64,000 nt of DNA from Brevipalpus yothersi (Eukaryota > Arthropoda > Arachnida > Trombidiformes > Tenuipalpidae), in contig QZCP01000192.1 of NCBI GenBank assembly GCA_003956705.1, positions 7,282 to 71,281 on the forward strand. The letters run 5' to 3'. This document shows, in pieces, positions 24,001 through 35,939 of the stretch. The notes below the pieces were generated by a model. It saw only the letters and a list, made by a program, of their open reading frames with translations. It made no database searches and was not told the origin of the DNA. Made by a program: the position numbers and the translations under genes. The first letter of the stretch is position 1, and each line of letters starts with the position of its first letter.

Positions 24001-25349
24001 TTAACGTGGACGCCAAGCACCAGATCGACGAGGTCCTTCTTTACCTGGCTTATTTCGTTCACGGTAACGTTTATCTCGGACTAAGAGTCCAGCTACTCTC
24101 ATTTCTTCCCGGACATCGTCATCAACAATACCAGCTAGGCACATTGAGAGAGCATACCTGATTGCACCAGCATGAGCTGCAATACCTCCACCTTCGACTT
24201 CAGCCACTATATCCACTAGACCGAGCATTTTACTAGTCACAAGGGGGAAAATGATTTGCTTTCTGTCCTTAAAATGGGGAAAATAGAGAATGTCATGTCC
24301 GTTGACTGAAAACTTGCCGGTACCATCGAGCCATACGGTCACTTTAGACGCGCATGTTTTTCTTTTACCTGTTAGAAAATAGGAAAAGCAGACAAGACAT
24401 TGTCAAATATGAACGAAATCTCATGACAAAACCTACCTTCGGCTTGAACGTAGCGTCTACCATCCTCGGTGATCGTTATTTCAGGAAATGTCATTTCAAC
24501 ATTCTCAGGTCCTAATTTTATGCGATACTGCATCAAGAAATCTTTACAAATATCTGAATAAGGATGATTTTCCAATTTTTCAACACCATAAATGAAAGAG
24601 CTGTATTGCTTCGGGCTTATTTCTTCCAGTAAATGACGTTTGAGCTCTTCGAATTCCATCCATCGAGTTCCAATTAAATCTACTTTTGCTTCCGGTGGAG
24701 GGACGAGAACACCCTTCGCAATCATCCTATCTTCTAATTCATTACATTTTTCAAAATTTTCATTAATATCGTACATTATTTGATAAAAATTGTACATTTT
24801 AGTATAAGCAAAGCAATGAAATGGTCTTCCTGAGAGATCAAAGTCAACATCCTTTAGTTTAGGATAAATATCCTCTGGCGGGTACATGACTGGACGATGG
24901 ATAAGACTGAATAGACCCGTTGGGAACAAATATTTGATCGCTTCCTAAAAATTAAACAAAGATAACAAGTTAAAAAAGTGCTCAACATCTGACATCAGAT
25001 CCCAACTCACATCAATATCTTTTTGTGTCATCGAATTGCTATCATAGCCCATAATATTGGCCAAGTGTCTCCGACCCAAATCAAATTCAACCCTCTTCTC
25101 TTTCAAAATTTCGGCTTGCTGGCGAGCTTGAGTGAGAAAAGATTTCATAGATTCACTAATTTTTTCCACTTTTTCTCGACCAGCATCCGAAAGAGGTTGA
25201 GATGGCTTCTTCAGAACATTGTCCGGCACCGGTGTGTGTGGCTTGAGAGCACTTTGTCGAGAATTGGTGGCCAAATTTGCCCGCTGAACTTTGGTCATCC
25301 ATGGATGGCCACATGAACGCAAAAACCGATTCACCGATTTGGTAGACAT
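24001..25349 (-). CDS. MRPS9: Mitochondrial small ribosomal subunit protein uS9m, copy 2
   Basis: Model: complement(join(24001..24368, 24437..24944, 25011..25349)), 404 aa, with exon lengths 339, 508 and 368 identical to copy 1. The start is MSTKSVNRFLRSCGHPW, basic and poor in acid as in mitochondrial targeting peptides. A middle region of unknown fold follows (HRPVMYPPEDIYPKL, IGTRWMEFEELKRH). The uS9 domain runs from GKRKTCASKVTVWLDG to the basic C-terminus GPRRSGAWRPR. The protein is a core part of the mitochondrial 28S subunit. It lacks the paired frameshifts of copy 1, so this copy is more likely the one keeping the ancestral function. A TATAAA-type 3' element lies about 40 bases after the stop in both copies. 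Confidence 0.92.
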
Positions 25350-25626
25350 TCTTACACTCGAAGAAAGCAAATCACTTGACACTAAACATATCAATCATCA
25401 TGATTACCATCATCGAAAAAAAATGAAAACAAAAACACATGTTTTTGAAATGCGTTTCCAAGACAAATGAACTGATGCTCTCAATAGATGGCTCTTCAAG
25501 TCCACTGAGTGCAAAAAATTTTATCGAAAAACTTTCGTTTGTATCGTAAAAAGTTTCAAAAGTTAAATATTAATCAATTGAATATTACTCCATTATTTTT
25601 TTCTACTAATTATTATTAATTAATAC

Positions 25627-25675
25627 TCTTGTGTTGCGGTATAACTGTTTATTATTGTTCTTGTGTTGCGGTATA
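25627..25675. repeat. 17-bp direct repeat upstream of the cyclin start
   Basis: TCTTGTGTTGCGGTATA occurs at 25,627-25,643 and again at 25,659-25,675, a 32-bp period. It looks like a small tandem duplication in the 5' region of the cyclin locus. Confidence 0.85.
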
Positions 25676-25705
25676 TCTACTTTGAGGGGTCATCCAGCAT
25701 TAAAC

Positions 25706-27552
25706 ATGAAAAAAACAGTTTTCGGTAATGTTAGTAATCTACAAATTCATATTGGTGAAGATAAACGGATTGGTTTGAAGCGTGCCGTTGAAAATGCCGA
25801 AAATTTGTGTCCAGTGGCTAAGAAGAGTAAGCCTGAAGTGGGCAGCAAGGGTAGAGGAACAAGAAATGCTGGTAAAGGTCAACAAGAGAATGCCATACGT
25901 TCCGAGAGTGTGACAAAGACAATCGAGAGAAAAGCGAAAAGTATCTCTCTGGATCGGCCCAAAATATTACAGGTGAAAAATGTGCCCACTTCGACTGTAA
26001 ATCCTGTAGCTGAAACCACCGGCAAATTAAGTGGCTATGTTACTCGATCCACTAGTAGAGCCTCGGCCCTCAACAAGCCAGAAGTTCGGATTCCAACTGT
26101 CGCTGAGGAACCAGAGGTGACCGAAGAAAAATCCGCCAAATCGGACCGGAAGAGCCTCAACAGCTCACAGATTGTGATAGGAAGAAGAATTCAATTCGAT
26201 GATCCTGCATCCTGCTATCGTCCTCCACCTGGTATACCTTCAAATGTTTCGGACTATGATGAATGCCATATATATGATTTGTTCTGTGAGCCGATGTATG
26301 CTTATGATATTTTCCAATTTTATAAGCAAAAAGAATTCGACTATCTTACCACAAATTATATGGATAGTCAGCCAGAGGTAACTCGCAAAATGCGAACGGT
26401 TCTCGTGGATTGGCTCATTGAAGTTCAACAGAACTTTTCATTTAACCACGAAACCTTATATCTGGCAGTGAAAATAATTGATAGATTCTTGATGGTCAAA
26501 ACAGTTCCAAAGAAGAATCTTCAACTTGTTGGGGCTACTGCCATGCTGATTGCTGCCAAATTCGATGTAAGTGAATCACCTTCCACGTTCGTCTCTGTTC
26601 AATACCCTTTGTTCTCCATGAAAACTTGTCACATGCCCTTTGACCAATGGCCAAGGGTCTCAGAGAATCACCAAACTCGTTCTGATGCTTCTAGTTTTGA
26701 AGAAGAATAAATGCTAATGTAACTATTTTCTCTTTCAGTCTCTCTTTCTTTCTTTCTTTGGCCAGGAACGCATACCTCCAGCTATCAAAAACTTGGTGTA
26801 TAATTTTGATAATCTATATAAGTTGGTTGGACGTGTCATACGATGAATCAGTTAGATCTGAGTAGATTTTGGAGATATTTCCAAGTTGGAATGCTCACAG
26901 CTCGCCGTTCGCTATGTAATGGATTGCATAAACCCCTTTTTCTCTCGTTTTTATACCCTAATCCCTTCCTGATCTCTGGCTTTGGAAAATAATGGAGAAG
27001 AAAGTGAAAGAGTGGCGACTCTCCATGCTCAATTGACTTTTTATTAGTTTGCTGGGTCAATAGTTTATTGACAGATTGTATTGAAAAATTGACTTAGTGT
27101 ATAGTTGTGATGATCTATACGAGAAGAAACAAGTCATCTTAATGGAGATAGAGATATTGAATGCCCTAGATTGCTATATTGGCTTTCCATTATCGTTTCC
27201 TTCGCCGTTATGCTAGAGTAAGTTTTCTGTTGTTTTATATAAATATATAAATATTTTTCATGAATGCAAAATATTCATGATAAATCATCTGCTTGCTTAC
27301 TTGCTCATTCAGGCTGGTGAAATGGATATGAAGGAATTAACTCTAGCTAGATATATACTTGAGATGTCTCTGATAAAATATCAACTAATCGGTGAGCGGG
27401 AATCATTCATTGCTGCTGTTGCACTACTCTTGTCTCGAAAAATGATCAATCGTAACAGGAAGCAGATCTTTCTTTGGTCAACGAATCTTCAGTTTAAATC
27501 TGGCTGCACAGAACTTGAGCTCAAACCACTCTTTTTAGAGTATATCTTGTAA
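25706..27552 (+). pseudogene. CycB3: Cyclin B3 locus, decaying
   Basis: Exon 1 (25706..26566, 287 codons) is fully open from the first ATG (MKKTVFGNVSNLQ) and ends K-F-D|GTAAGT. Its cyclin box carries the B-type core VTRKMRTVLVDWLIEVQ, then NHETLYLAVKIIDRFL, close to cyclin B3. Cyclin B3 activates Cdk1 in mitosis and meiosis. The rest is damaged. Exon 2 (26766 on) reads ERIPPAIKNLVYNFDNLYK and then hits TGA at 26,844 without a good donor. A second, partly duplicated version starts at 27,085 (LVYSCDDLYEKKQ) and shifts frame between GFP and YRFLRRYAR near 27,190. The last exon (27313..27552) has TLARYILEMSL but stops well before the usual end. No clear destruction box is seen near the N-terminus. 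Assembly error is a possible alternative for single-base faults, but not for all of them. Confidence 0.75.
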
Positions 27553-29502
27553 TATACACGCTTCCGAAGCAACAAACCTGATGTTCCAGTCCCAATAAAT
27601 CAAAGCTTTTGATGAATATTGAAATTAATTATCTTCCATTTCGAAGAGAAAAACTGATAATCAATTTTGTATCATGGATATCATGCCACCTATTTTGAGT
27701 AGAAATGAAAGAAAGAGAATTTGGCATCTTATCTATTGAAATCGGCTTGTTTGCACCCCACTGATAAGACTAATAATAAAGCAAAATGGTTTCTCACAAT
27801 TCAATAGAGCAGGATAACCCAAGAAACTTTGACAAAATGTTTTTTACAATTTCAACAAACTTTGGAATTTGAATTGTCAAGTTGTTGAGTGTTCTATCGA
27901 AATTTCGATACCTTTCTTGTGTCTCTCGACTGACACTGATGATGTGTGAGCACGGCGTGAAAGAGAGAAAATTTCATTTTTGTGGAACTACAAAAAACTT
28001 TGAAGATCTTAGTCTCCAAAAATTGTGATGAAAAGACGAAGATTGAAAAGTTGAAATGTTATGAAGATGAGAAATTTGAATTGGAGTGCCTAAATCGATT
28101 AACTAGAGGGGATAATTGACTAGATTAATAATTGAATAAAAGAGATCAGAAAAATCCAGATAACATGAGAACTTGGAAGAGTTGATCTAGTGAGAGAGAT
28201 CAAATTTCTGCTCAGATTGAAAATTAGATTGATGATCAAATAGCCAACAAAAAAATATTTACATATTATTCAAATGTATTTCGAACGAAAGGGTCGTTAT
28301 TATGATTGTGTGAGTCGCGTCTTGTGATTTTAGTTTTGAGGATAAAGTTTTTGATTCAATTATTTGGATTTTAAGTTAGATTTTATTCGTCCATATTCGA
28401 ATTAATCTTTGATTTTTATTTCAATGGGCCTTTGATATCTGGCCCTTGAGTCGCAGGGCAATTTTTTCTCTGTATTTTGTGATGAATTTGGGGAAATTGG
28501 TGCTGGGTATCAACTTTAGCAATCTTTCGGCCTAGAAGCAGTTTTCTTCCCAATTTCCACCGATTCTTGTTAACGTTTGATGTTATTCTGTATAAATTTT
28601 GTTTTTCAGCTAATTAAAATCATCCAGTATTCAGTGTTTTTAACTCATCACGATAGAAAGTAATTCCTTGACTAGTAGATCTCTCTCGTGCCGAATGCAT
28701 CCCGAACCGAATATCTCACCAACATTGCATCATGGGTAGCAAATAGCCTGGAGCATCAAGTGACCTGGATAGTTGAACGAAAAAAAAATCTAGGAAATGT
28801 GAAGTGAGATGAAAAATTACCTCAACCTATGAATTGCACGCTAATTTTTCCGCTCACCTCTGCCACCGGGATCACTTATTTTTTTTGCTTGCTTGCTTAC
28901 CTTGCTGATTATTTCTACATCCACGGAAGTTGCCTCCGTGGATAGAAATGAGAAAAGTGGCCTCTCACCGAGTAGCTACTTGGCTGATTCGTGATGAATC
29001 GATCGGCAAGCAATTTACTGCTACTACTGGCTCAGCATCCAGGGAACTAGGAGGAAAAGATGTCCAGCAAGAAGAAGAAAGTGGAAAAGTGTAAAGGTAG
29101 TCAGCTTCTGTTAGCCAGAGATGAAGAAAGGCCCATGGATTGGTTTGTTAGATGGTCATCATGAGCAGCAAACACACACATACACACACGAGAATGAGGT
29201 TTTCGTGAATTCAGCTACACTTACACTGTACTAGCCTGGGCTTAAGATCCGGTTGAGTGAGTGGACCTCAGAAGCGGCGATTTACAGTCACTTAGGGCGA
29301 GAGTCTTTTCATTTTCATGATGATTGAGATTCCCGTCATCATCTACCGGCCTCTCTCTCTTCGGCCTACTAGCAGCTTATTCTACCTGGTTTTGGGCAGT
29401 ATTTTTTGGACTAAAAAAATGCATGAGAAAGAGAGAAGCCATGAAGGCAAAGTGGCGCGATGACCATGTAATCGATTGTGAACGGCAACCGCAGGTAGGA
29501 GG

Positions 29503-29508
<6 letters not shown>

Positions 29509-29593
<85 letters not shown>
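29509..29593. repeat. (CT)n microsatellite, the longest in the window
   Basis: Perfect CT run of about 84 bases. Confidence 0.98.
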
Positions 29594-29594
<1 letters not shown>

Positions 29595-30007
29595 ACCGTT
29601 CCAATTTTGAGCCAATTTTTCACTGATTTCAGTTGAAAAATCTAATTCCAATAGCACGGTTCTTGTAAAAGTTATGGTTACATCAAGATGCGTGAAGCAT
29701 TGAAAGTCCAGATGAGAGAACGGATGAATTTAGAGAAAATTATTGGAAAATATTAGAAGAACAATGAGTATATGATCATGTATTCGAATCAATGTTGAAT
29801 TATGTATTCTTATTCGAATGATTCTAGTTGAAAAAATACCCCTTTCTAATGTTCTTGCTATTGCTGGTTTGCTCTACCGATTAGCTTTTGTCTAAAAAAC
29901 AGAATTAATCTGATAAGGGAAATATCTCGCACAAACTCATACACTCACTTACTCTTTAAACCTCTCTGTAATTTCTCAAATTCGGACAACAGATCACATT
30001 TTGGGTA

Positions 30008-30095
30008 GGAACCGGCATTAGTAGGAACAATACACTTGAGGGGGGGCAAAGCAATTTCGTACCCCCCTAAAACCAAAAGTCCTGAGGCTTTAAAG
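30008..30095 (-). repeat. Dispersed repeat fragment, inverted to 36,322-36,405
   Basis: The reverse complement shares CCTCAAGTGTATTGTTCCTA with the second site, plus flanking matches (TTTTGGTTTT; AATGCC). The two copies are in opposite orientation about 6 kb apart. Confidence 0.7.
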
Positions 30096-30428
30096 GATAA
30101 TCAGTTCGCAGGATAGTTTCTATGGCCCAATAGCCTTTGGGTCAATGATAATGACAAGTAGTGCTAGGTAGTGGGCATTAAGAGTTGGCTAGTTAGAGAA
30201 TCTGTGTGGTATTGAACCGAGCCTCTTTTAACAATTGATTGGTGCACCAAAAATTCAGAATCTCATGGATAGCTGGTGGAGATGAGTTTATGTCTAGTAT
30301 CAAGCAATGGAGATTTTTCAGTTTGATCATTCTTTTAAGATCTCGGCCACCTAGTATCAAATAAATGAGAGAATATCCAATGGAGTTCGATCAATTAACC
30401 TGATGACACAGATAGATCAGAAGTAAAC

Positions 30429-31157
30429 CTGAAGATTGATTAAAGGAAAGAATTTATTCCTCAAATGTTCTAGATCTGTAGCTAATTTGCAAAAACCTCG
30501 GCAAAATGCGTCTCCAAAGATGGATGCCCAAAAATTTGCCACCACTAGAACATCATCCATAAGATGGACTAGAACTTGAGGCCAGGCCATGATGAAATCA
30601 GCAGAAAACTTTTTCCGTTGCTCTAATGTTACCTTGTGCCTCTCGTTTTTTTCCTCTTTTTCTTTTGAAGGTTCCTCTTTGTTCCGAAAAAAATTAGGCA
30701 ACCACAAAGTGTAACTGAGAAGCCTAGTGGGCCAGAAAAAATGTAGAAAGTTTCTCAGAGAGAGAGGCTCAACAAGTTTTGGTAAAAAATGGAGCAGCAA
30801 ACAGCCGAATGACACTTTCCAGGGCCACCGAAAAGCCAAAAATACATCCACATATGGATAGAATCTGGCAAGTAAGAGGCACTTTTCGAAAGTAAAAAAT
30901 GTCAAAAAAAACACAGAATTTCCTGCCACCTCATGGCCTGGATTGATTGTCTGGACGTTCTTCTATTTTTTTGCTCATCCACACAATTATCTGGGCACAT
31001 CATGGCTTTCTTGTCTAGTGAAATTGAGATGAGCACAATAAAAAGTGGCTTCAATGTTCCAAGATGGAAACGAGAATGAAGAATTTTTTCAATAATGACC
31101 CATAATTTCAGTTCTGGGGAAGAATTTTCATCGTTAACTTTCAATAGTGCTGGTAAC
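30429..31157 (-). pseudogene. Broken membrane-protein-like exon
   Basis: Two long minus-strand frames meet at an 8-base T run (A run on plus at 30,904-30,911). The first runs from an acceptor (TCTTAG|G at 31,157) through LPALLKVNDENS and VIIEKILHSRFHLGTLKPL to EILCFF and stops. The second continues with LTFFTFEKCLLLARF and ends at CAG|GTTTAC (30,429). A one-base change in the T run would join them into about 240 codons. Several hydrophobic blocks suggest a multi-pass membrane protein. A chemoreceptor-type origin is possible, but no diagnostic motif is seen. Either a pseudogene or a homopolymer sequencing error. Confidence 0.4.
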
Positions 31158-31159
31158 CT

Positions 31160-32748
31160 AAGAGAGTGAAAACAAATAGTGTTATATGTATCATAGAATG
31201 AAATATATTCGAAATGATGGAGTCAGTTCAGAAATGTCATTTATACTCTCTACATTCACTTCATCTGAAAAATCAGGCTCAAGCATTGATTGGTGATTGA
31301 AAAAAATCATCATATTGGTACCGGTTAAACATTTTCTAGACTGATGCAAAATTACAATAGAAAACTCAATAAATCTACGATTTCCAACAATTTCAAAAAA
31401 GAATACTGAATTTCAAAACTTATTGAGTAGAGTGGCAATGTAATATTAACCATATCTACTTATTCTTAGAATTTGAAAAGGGAATACAGATTAGTTAATT
31501 TCTAATAGCCCTTTTAAATTGTTCTAATAATGCTTGCAGTAGTTAAAATTCATGGAAAATGGATATAACGATTCATACTAGTTTAGAATCGATTTTCCGC
31601 TCATTGTTTCATCTAAAATCGATGGAATACTTTTCTTGATCATTATACCCTGAAGCAATTCATCAATCAAGGGACTTTGTCGGCAAAAGAACTAAATGAT
31701 GAGGTAAGACCAGAATACTCGTCAGACAATGATTAGGATTCCAGCATTATCAATTGATGCTGATGATACATTGGAGAAGAAATAATTTTCCAAATTTTGT
31801 GTCCAATTAAACTCAATAAAAAGCTATTACAGCCTGGGGTGCTATTCGTTTGTTTTCAAGGGGCAAAATTAACAAGCCACATTTGCTCATTCCAATTATT
31901 ATTGCATGTTCAAAGTCATCAATAGTTTATCCTCTCTTGCCCAAAAATTTTTATTTGCTCCTTCCCTTGATTAAAAACGAAAGTTGAATAATTAACATTC
32001 GATGAGTCCGGTGCCCTTTGCCAGTTTGGTCCATGTATTTGAGGCCTTAGTGAAACATTTTTTTTGTGGATCGATCCTCTCATTTTTCCAACATCTTCAG
32101 CATCTTTATCGCCAGTTCATCATCGTTCTTGTGTAGCAACACCCAAAAAATGTTAAAGCATCAGAAAAAAATTGAGAATCCTGAATACTTGTCATACTGA
32201 TGGAATTCTTTCATTTCATCCGCATCTTTTTCTCTCAATTCTCCTTCTTTTTTTAATCATTCAACAGACATTCTGGTCTCATCACAAATTCTCTTCTGAA
32301 ACATCTTGTTCTTAATGCCACTTGCTCCGAATATCCCGATAGAGCAAGCTGGTCAGATTGATTCAATGAAGATGTTAGAATGTCCGGCAAAGGCGTCTTC
32401 ATCATGATCGGTTATTTAGTTTATTTGAAAGTATCATTCGGATGTAGATAGAATCGAAGAAAACTCTCTTTCTCTCTCTCTCTCTCTCTTTCGTTCTTTC
32501 GCTCTTTGATTAGAACTAAAAGCCATCATGCTCACTCAATTGAGAAGGAATATCAGTGGGTGATAATCACTTTACCCATCACCATCAGCATCATGTTTTC
32601 GATTCACCATGGATGGAAAAATTATTCACTCACATACACACAATTCAACTTTTTGATTTGCTTGCACCCTGAGCTAAGATTGGATGATAATGGTGAATCG
32701 ATTGGGTTATGTTTCTTTATTTTGGAACTTTTGATGCTGAAGATGAGT

Positions 32749-32818
<70 letters not shown>

Positions 32819-34584
32819 TGATCAAAATGACCGATACCGATCGAATCAACTCATTTTGTTCCCGTTCCGGATTGACCCATTCATGTGGCCTCCATAAGTG
32901 GGTCACACTCTTTGTAGTTATATATCTTTTCATTCACTTTCCGTCTGATGTTGGAACTGTTGATGGAACTTCTTTTTAGTAACTTTTTTCTTTCCTATCC
33001 GAAAAAGACCGCATGATGGGCTTCAAAATTGCAAGTACCCTTGAAATGGACTGACTGATGGACAAATAATGGATTTGAATCAGTTTTGATGGAGAAAAAG
33101 GAACAAGAAAAGGATGCATCACGAATATTTCCAGTATAGAAAAGAGAGAGAGAGAAAGAAGAGACAAGGTAAAACTTCTCAAAAAACTGGATAAAAGTAA
33201 AATTACCTGATCAATCTGAATGACCTACTGAATTTAGAATGAGTAATCATGGTCCTGCTACTTGATGTGTATGGATCAAGCTCCAGTTATGGTGAGAAGT
33301 GTTCACTCATCAAAATGTTCCTTTTTTTGGAATATAAAACAGAAACGGAAAAGGATGCGAATGTTTCACAAATATGCTAATTCGATGAAATAAGATGCAT
33401 CCGTTGACATTCATAAATTTTGGACATTCTATTAGAAAACTGTGCCAATGATCCGGATGCTGGTTAGGTCCGATCCAAGTGAACAAAAGGTATTGAGCAA
33501 TGATTAGAGGCATTCCATCCGTTTTATCATGTACTTTCACTACCGATTCAGTAAACACCATTCTTTTGCCCCGGAAGAGAGTATAATTGTATGTCGAAAT
33601 ATATATCGAATCAGAGAGGTTTGTGTTTATTTCGAAAAGAGTTCTCAAAATTGCAACAATAAATCATTTAGCAAATACGAGAGAAAGCTTGGACTGAATA
33701 AATCAGTATAACAGAATCTAACTCATCTCATCTGTATCGAATAATTTGGAGCCAAAAACTCTCTCATATAAGGCTAAATTTAAATGTATATTCAGTATTT
33801 TCGTTGCAAAACAGCTGAAATCATATTAGAAATTAATTTTTCGCAATAAAATCTGTCCGAATTGGTGATAGTATAGAAAAAAAATGTGTAGATTGATGGC
33901 TGAGGAAATGAGAAGACTAAATTGTTTAGAAATGATCAATTAAAATAATCCAATTGAGTCTGAACACTCAAAAAGTTTTCCTATTATCTGAAACTATGAA
34001 AAAAGAAACCAATATTTTTCACTCTTCAAGACAGAAGTTCTAAGACCATGAAAAACGATTGAGCCTTTGGTATGATTCAATATGTGGGATTTCATCAAAA
34101 TATCGGTAATTTATCCGTTTTCACTGAAGTTTAGAGCATTAAAACAGCTATCCTTGTAGTAAATGATCTCATACACATATCATATATTAATAGAATATTA
34201 ATAATTATCCATCGAGTTTGAAAGGAAACTGTCATCATTTCTCTCAGGTTTTTGCTACAATATCGTCGTTTAAACAGTGTTAAACAAGCAAAACATAGTC
34301 TAATAGAGGAAAATCTTGCGATCTTTGGGGAATTTTGTGAAATGGAGTGCTGGATTTCAATAATCTGACAATAATTTTTGGTTAGAATCGCCTTAGATAT
34401 TCGTTCATTTGAGCGCTAATGAAAATTAATCTAGCGATAGAAATGCAGTTATAACCTGGATAGAGGTGATCTTTTATCCAATTACTGTTCTTTCAGTTGA
34501 AAAATTTTGATTCTTGTTCTGTTAAGTTCAGTGAAAAATTTTTTCTCATTAAAAGCCGATCAACTGAGTTTTCTTCAACTCAAG
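31160..34584. other. Intergenic stretch
   Basis: AT-rich DNA with a 61-bp GA tract (32,752-32,812). A minus-strand frame at 33,310-33,648 (about 112 codons, no ATG at its start; contains HDKTDGMPLIIAQYLLF and HPDHWHSFLIECPKF) looks somewhat coding but has no supporting splice sites or recognised domain. Confidence 0.5.
32752..32812. repeat. (GA)n microsatellite
   Basis: Perfect GA run of about 61 bases. Confidence 0.97.
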
Positions 34585-35907
34585 ATGCAGGATATTCGCG
34601 ATTCAACCTCGAAAAAGGCTGAGTTTAGGGTCAAGGAATCTGAAACTGCCCTTTTACATGTCATTGATGGCATTGGAGAGGACCATTTGACACCATCAGC
34701 TACCAATAACCCATCGCAGGTTTCTCGAGTAATTAGGTGTCCAAATAGTGGATTAATTCCAATGGCCACTATCAACATAGATCAGCCACCATCGACCAGT
34801 GCTTCTTCATCATTTTGGATCAATTTTCGCGGTGTTTTCTTCGCTCTAGTGTCTTCTACATTTTTTGCTTTTATTGGTGTTCTGGTTAAGTTTGCCAAAG
34901 ATGTTCAGCCACCACTTATTGCTCTTGGACGTTTTTTCATCATGTCAACACTGGCTACAGCATCAATTGTCAGTCTCTCTGGACAAGGGCCAGTGTTAGG
35001 ACCAAAAGATGCCCAAATTTGGTTGATACTTCGTGGTGTTACCGGAGCGGTGGGAATGTACCTCCGCTATCAAACTATACAACTTTTACCGTTAGCTAAT
35101 GTGAGTTTTTATTGTAAATCTATGAATTCAATTATTTCATTTCTGATTGAATATCTTTCATTCAATTCAAATACATCAATTCAAACTATTTAATTCGTCT
35201 TTATATTTATTTGTATTTTGATTATTTCAATTATTTTCCAGGCTATGGTTCTGATTCTAACGGTACCAGTATTTACCACAATTTTTGCTCGACTATGTTT
35301 CAAAGAGATGTGCAGCTTATTCCATGTGATTGCTATTGTTGTCGCTCTTATTGGTGTAGCTTTGACAGCCGATTTGAGCTACTTTTTTCATCATCAAAAT
35401 AATTCTTCATCCTCTGGTTCATCTTCCCATATTTTGGGTGTTTTATGTGGTATAGCTGCTGCACTGGTCCAAACGAGCACAACATTACTTGTGAGACATT
35501 TGAAGAGGATACATTTCGCCATAATTCTATTCACAAGTAGTTGGGTTGCTGTGATTGAACTCATTTTTATCACATATTTTTTGGGTGCTTTAAAAGTCCC
35601 AGAAACTGTTCAATCGACTCTACTCATATTTGGTATCGGAGTTTTGAGTTATTTTGGACAAATACTATTCACTAAGGCGCTGAGTGTTGAAGAAGCAGGA
35701 ATCATTGCGATGGTCCAATGTTCTATGGACCTTTTTTTGGCCTTCCTTTTACAGATAACCATATTCAAAGTTATACCTGATTTAAGTACAGTGGTTGGTT
35801 CTCTGATGGTTTTCTCATCTGTTTTGATTATTAGCTTTAGAAAATACTTAGTATCACTACCTGAACAACACTACTTGAGAGTTCGTTTGGCTGTGCTTAT
35901 CAGATGA
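34585..35907 (+). CDS. Drug/metabolite-transporter family protein, SLC35G-like
   Basis: Model: join(34585..35100, 35242..35907), 393 aa. The donor is AAT|GTGAGT, the acceptor TTCCAG|GCT, phase 0, intron 141 bp. The first ATG in frame is at 34585. An N-terminal soluble part of about 80 residues is followed by roughly ten membrane segments forming two EamA halves: VFFALVSSTFFAFIGVLVKF, then ILRGVTGAVGMYLRYQTI and LANAMVLILTVPVFTTIF in the first half; ILGVLCGIAAALVQ, then ALSVEEAGIIAMVQ in the second. The RGVxGxxGMxLxYxxxxxLPLANAxVL pattern is typical of SLC35G/TMEM20 proteins of the endomembrane system. The substrate cannot be read from sequence. A Ser/Asn-rich cytosolic loop (HHQNNSSSSGSSS) separates the halves. 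Confidence 0.9.
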
Positions 35908-35927
35908 GAGTTTCCCATCTAGTTGGT

Positions 35928-35933
35928 AATAAA
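35928..35933 (+). terminator. Poly(A) signal AATAAA
   Basis: AATAAA lies 21 bases after the transporter stop codon (GGTAATAAAAG). It is well placed to end that transcript. Confidence 0.7.
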
Positions 35934-35939
35934 AGTCGT

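Larger units (their letters stand above)
23457..25510. repeat. Segmental duplication unit 1, right copy
   Basis: Counterpart of 17,210-19,235, containing MRPS9 copy 2. It starts right after the 75-bp lectin-intron fragment (23,387-23,461), which abuts the end of receptor unit A. Confidence 0.9.
27553..30428. other. Intergenic stretch without recognised gene
   Basis: AT-rich DNA, a long CT tract at 29,509-29,593, and a region near 28,900-29,250 with more GC and short motifs such as AAAAGTGGCC. Bases 30,008-30,095 are an inverted partial match to 36,322-36,405. No supported coding exon. Confidence 0.6.

Noticed and set aside
30429..30600. LMDDVLVVA in the broken exon resembles the YxDD catalytic motif of reverse transcriptases
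   Set aside because: No other reverse-transcriptase blocks lie around it, the preceding residue is Leu rather than Tyr/Phe, and the exon is otherwise hydrophobic like a membrane protein.
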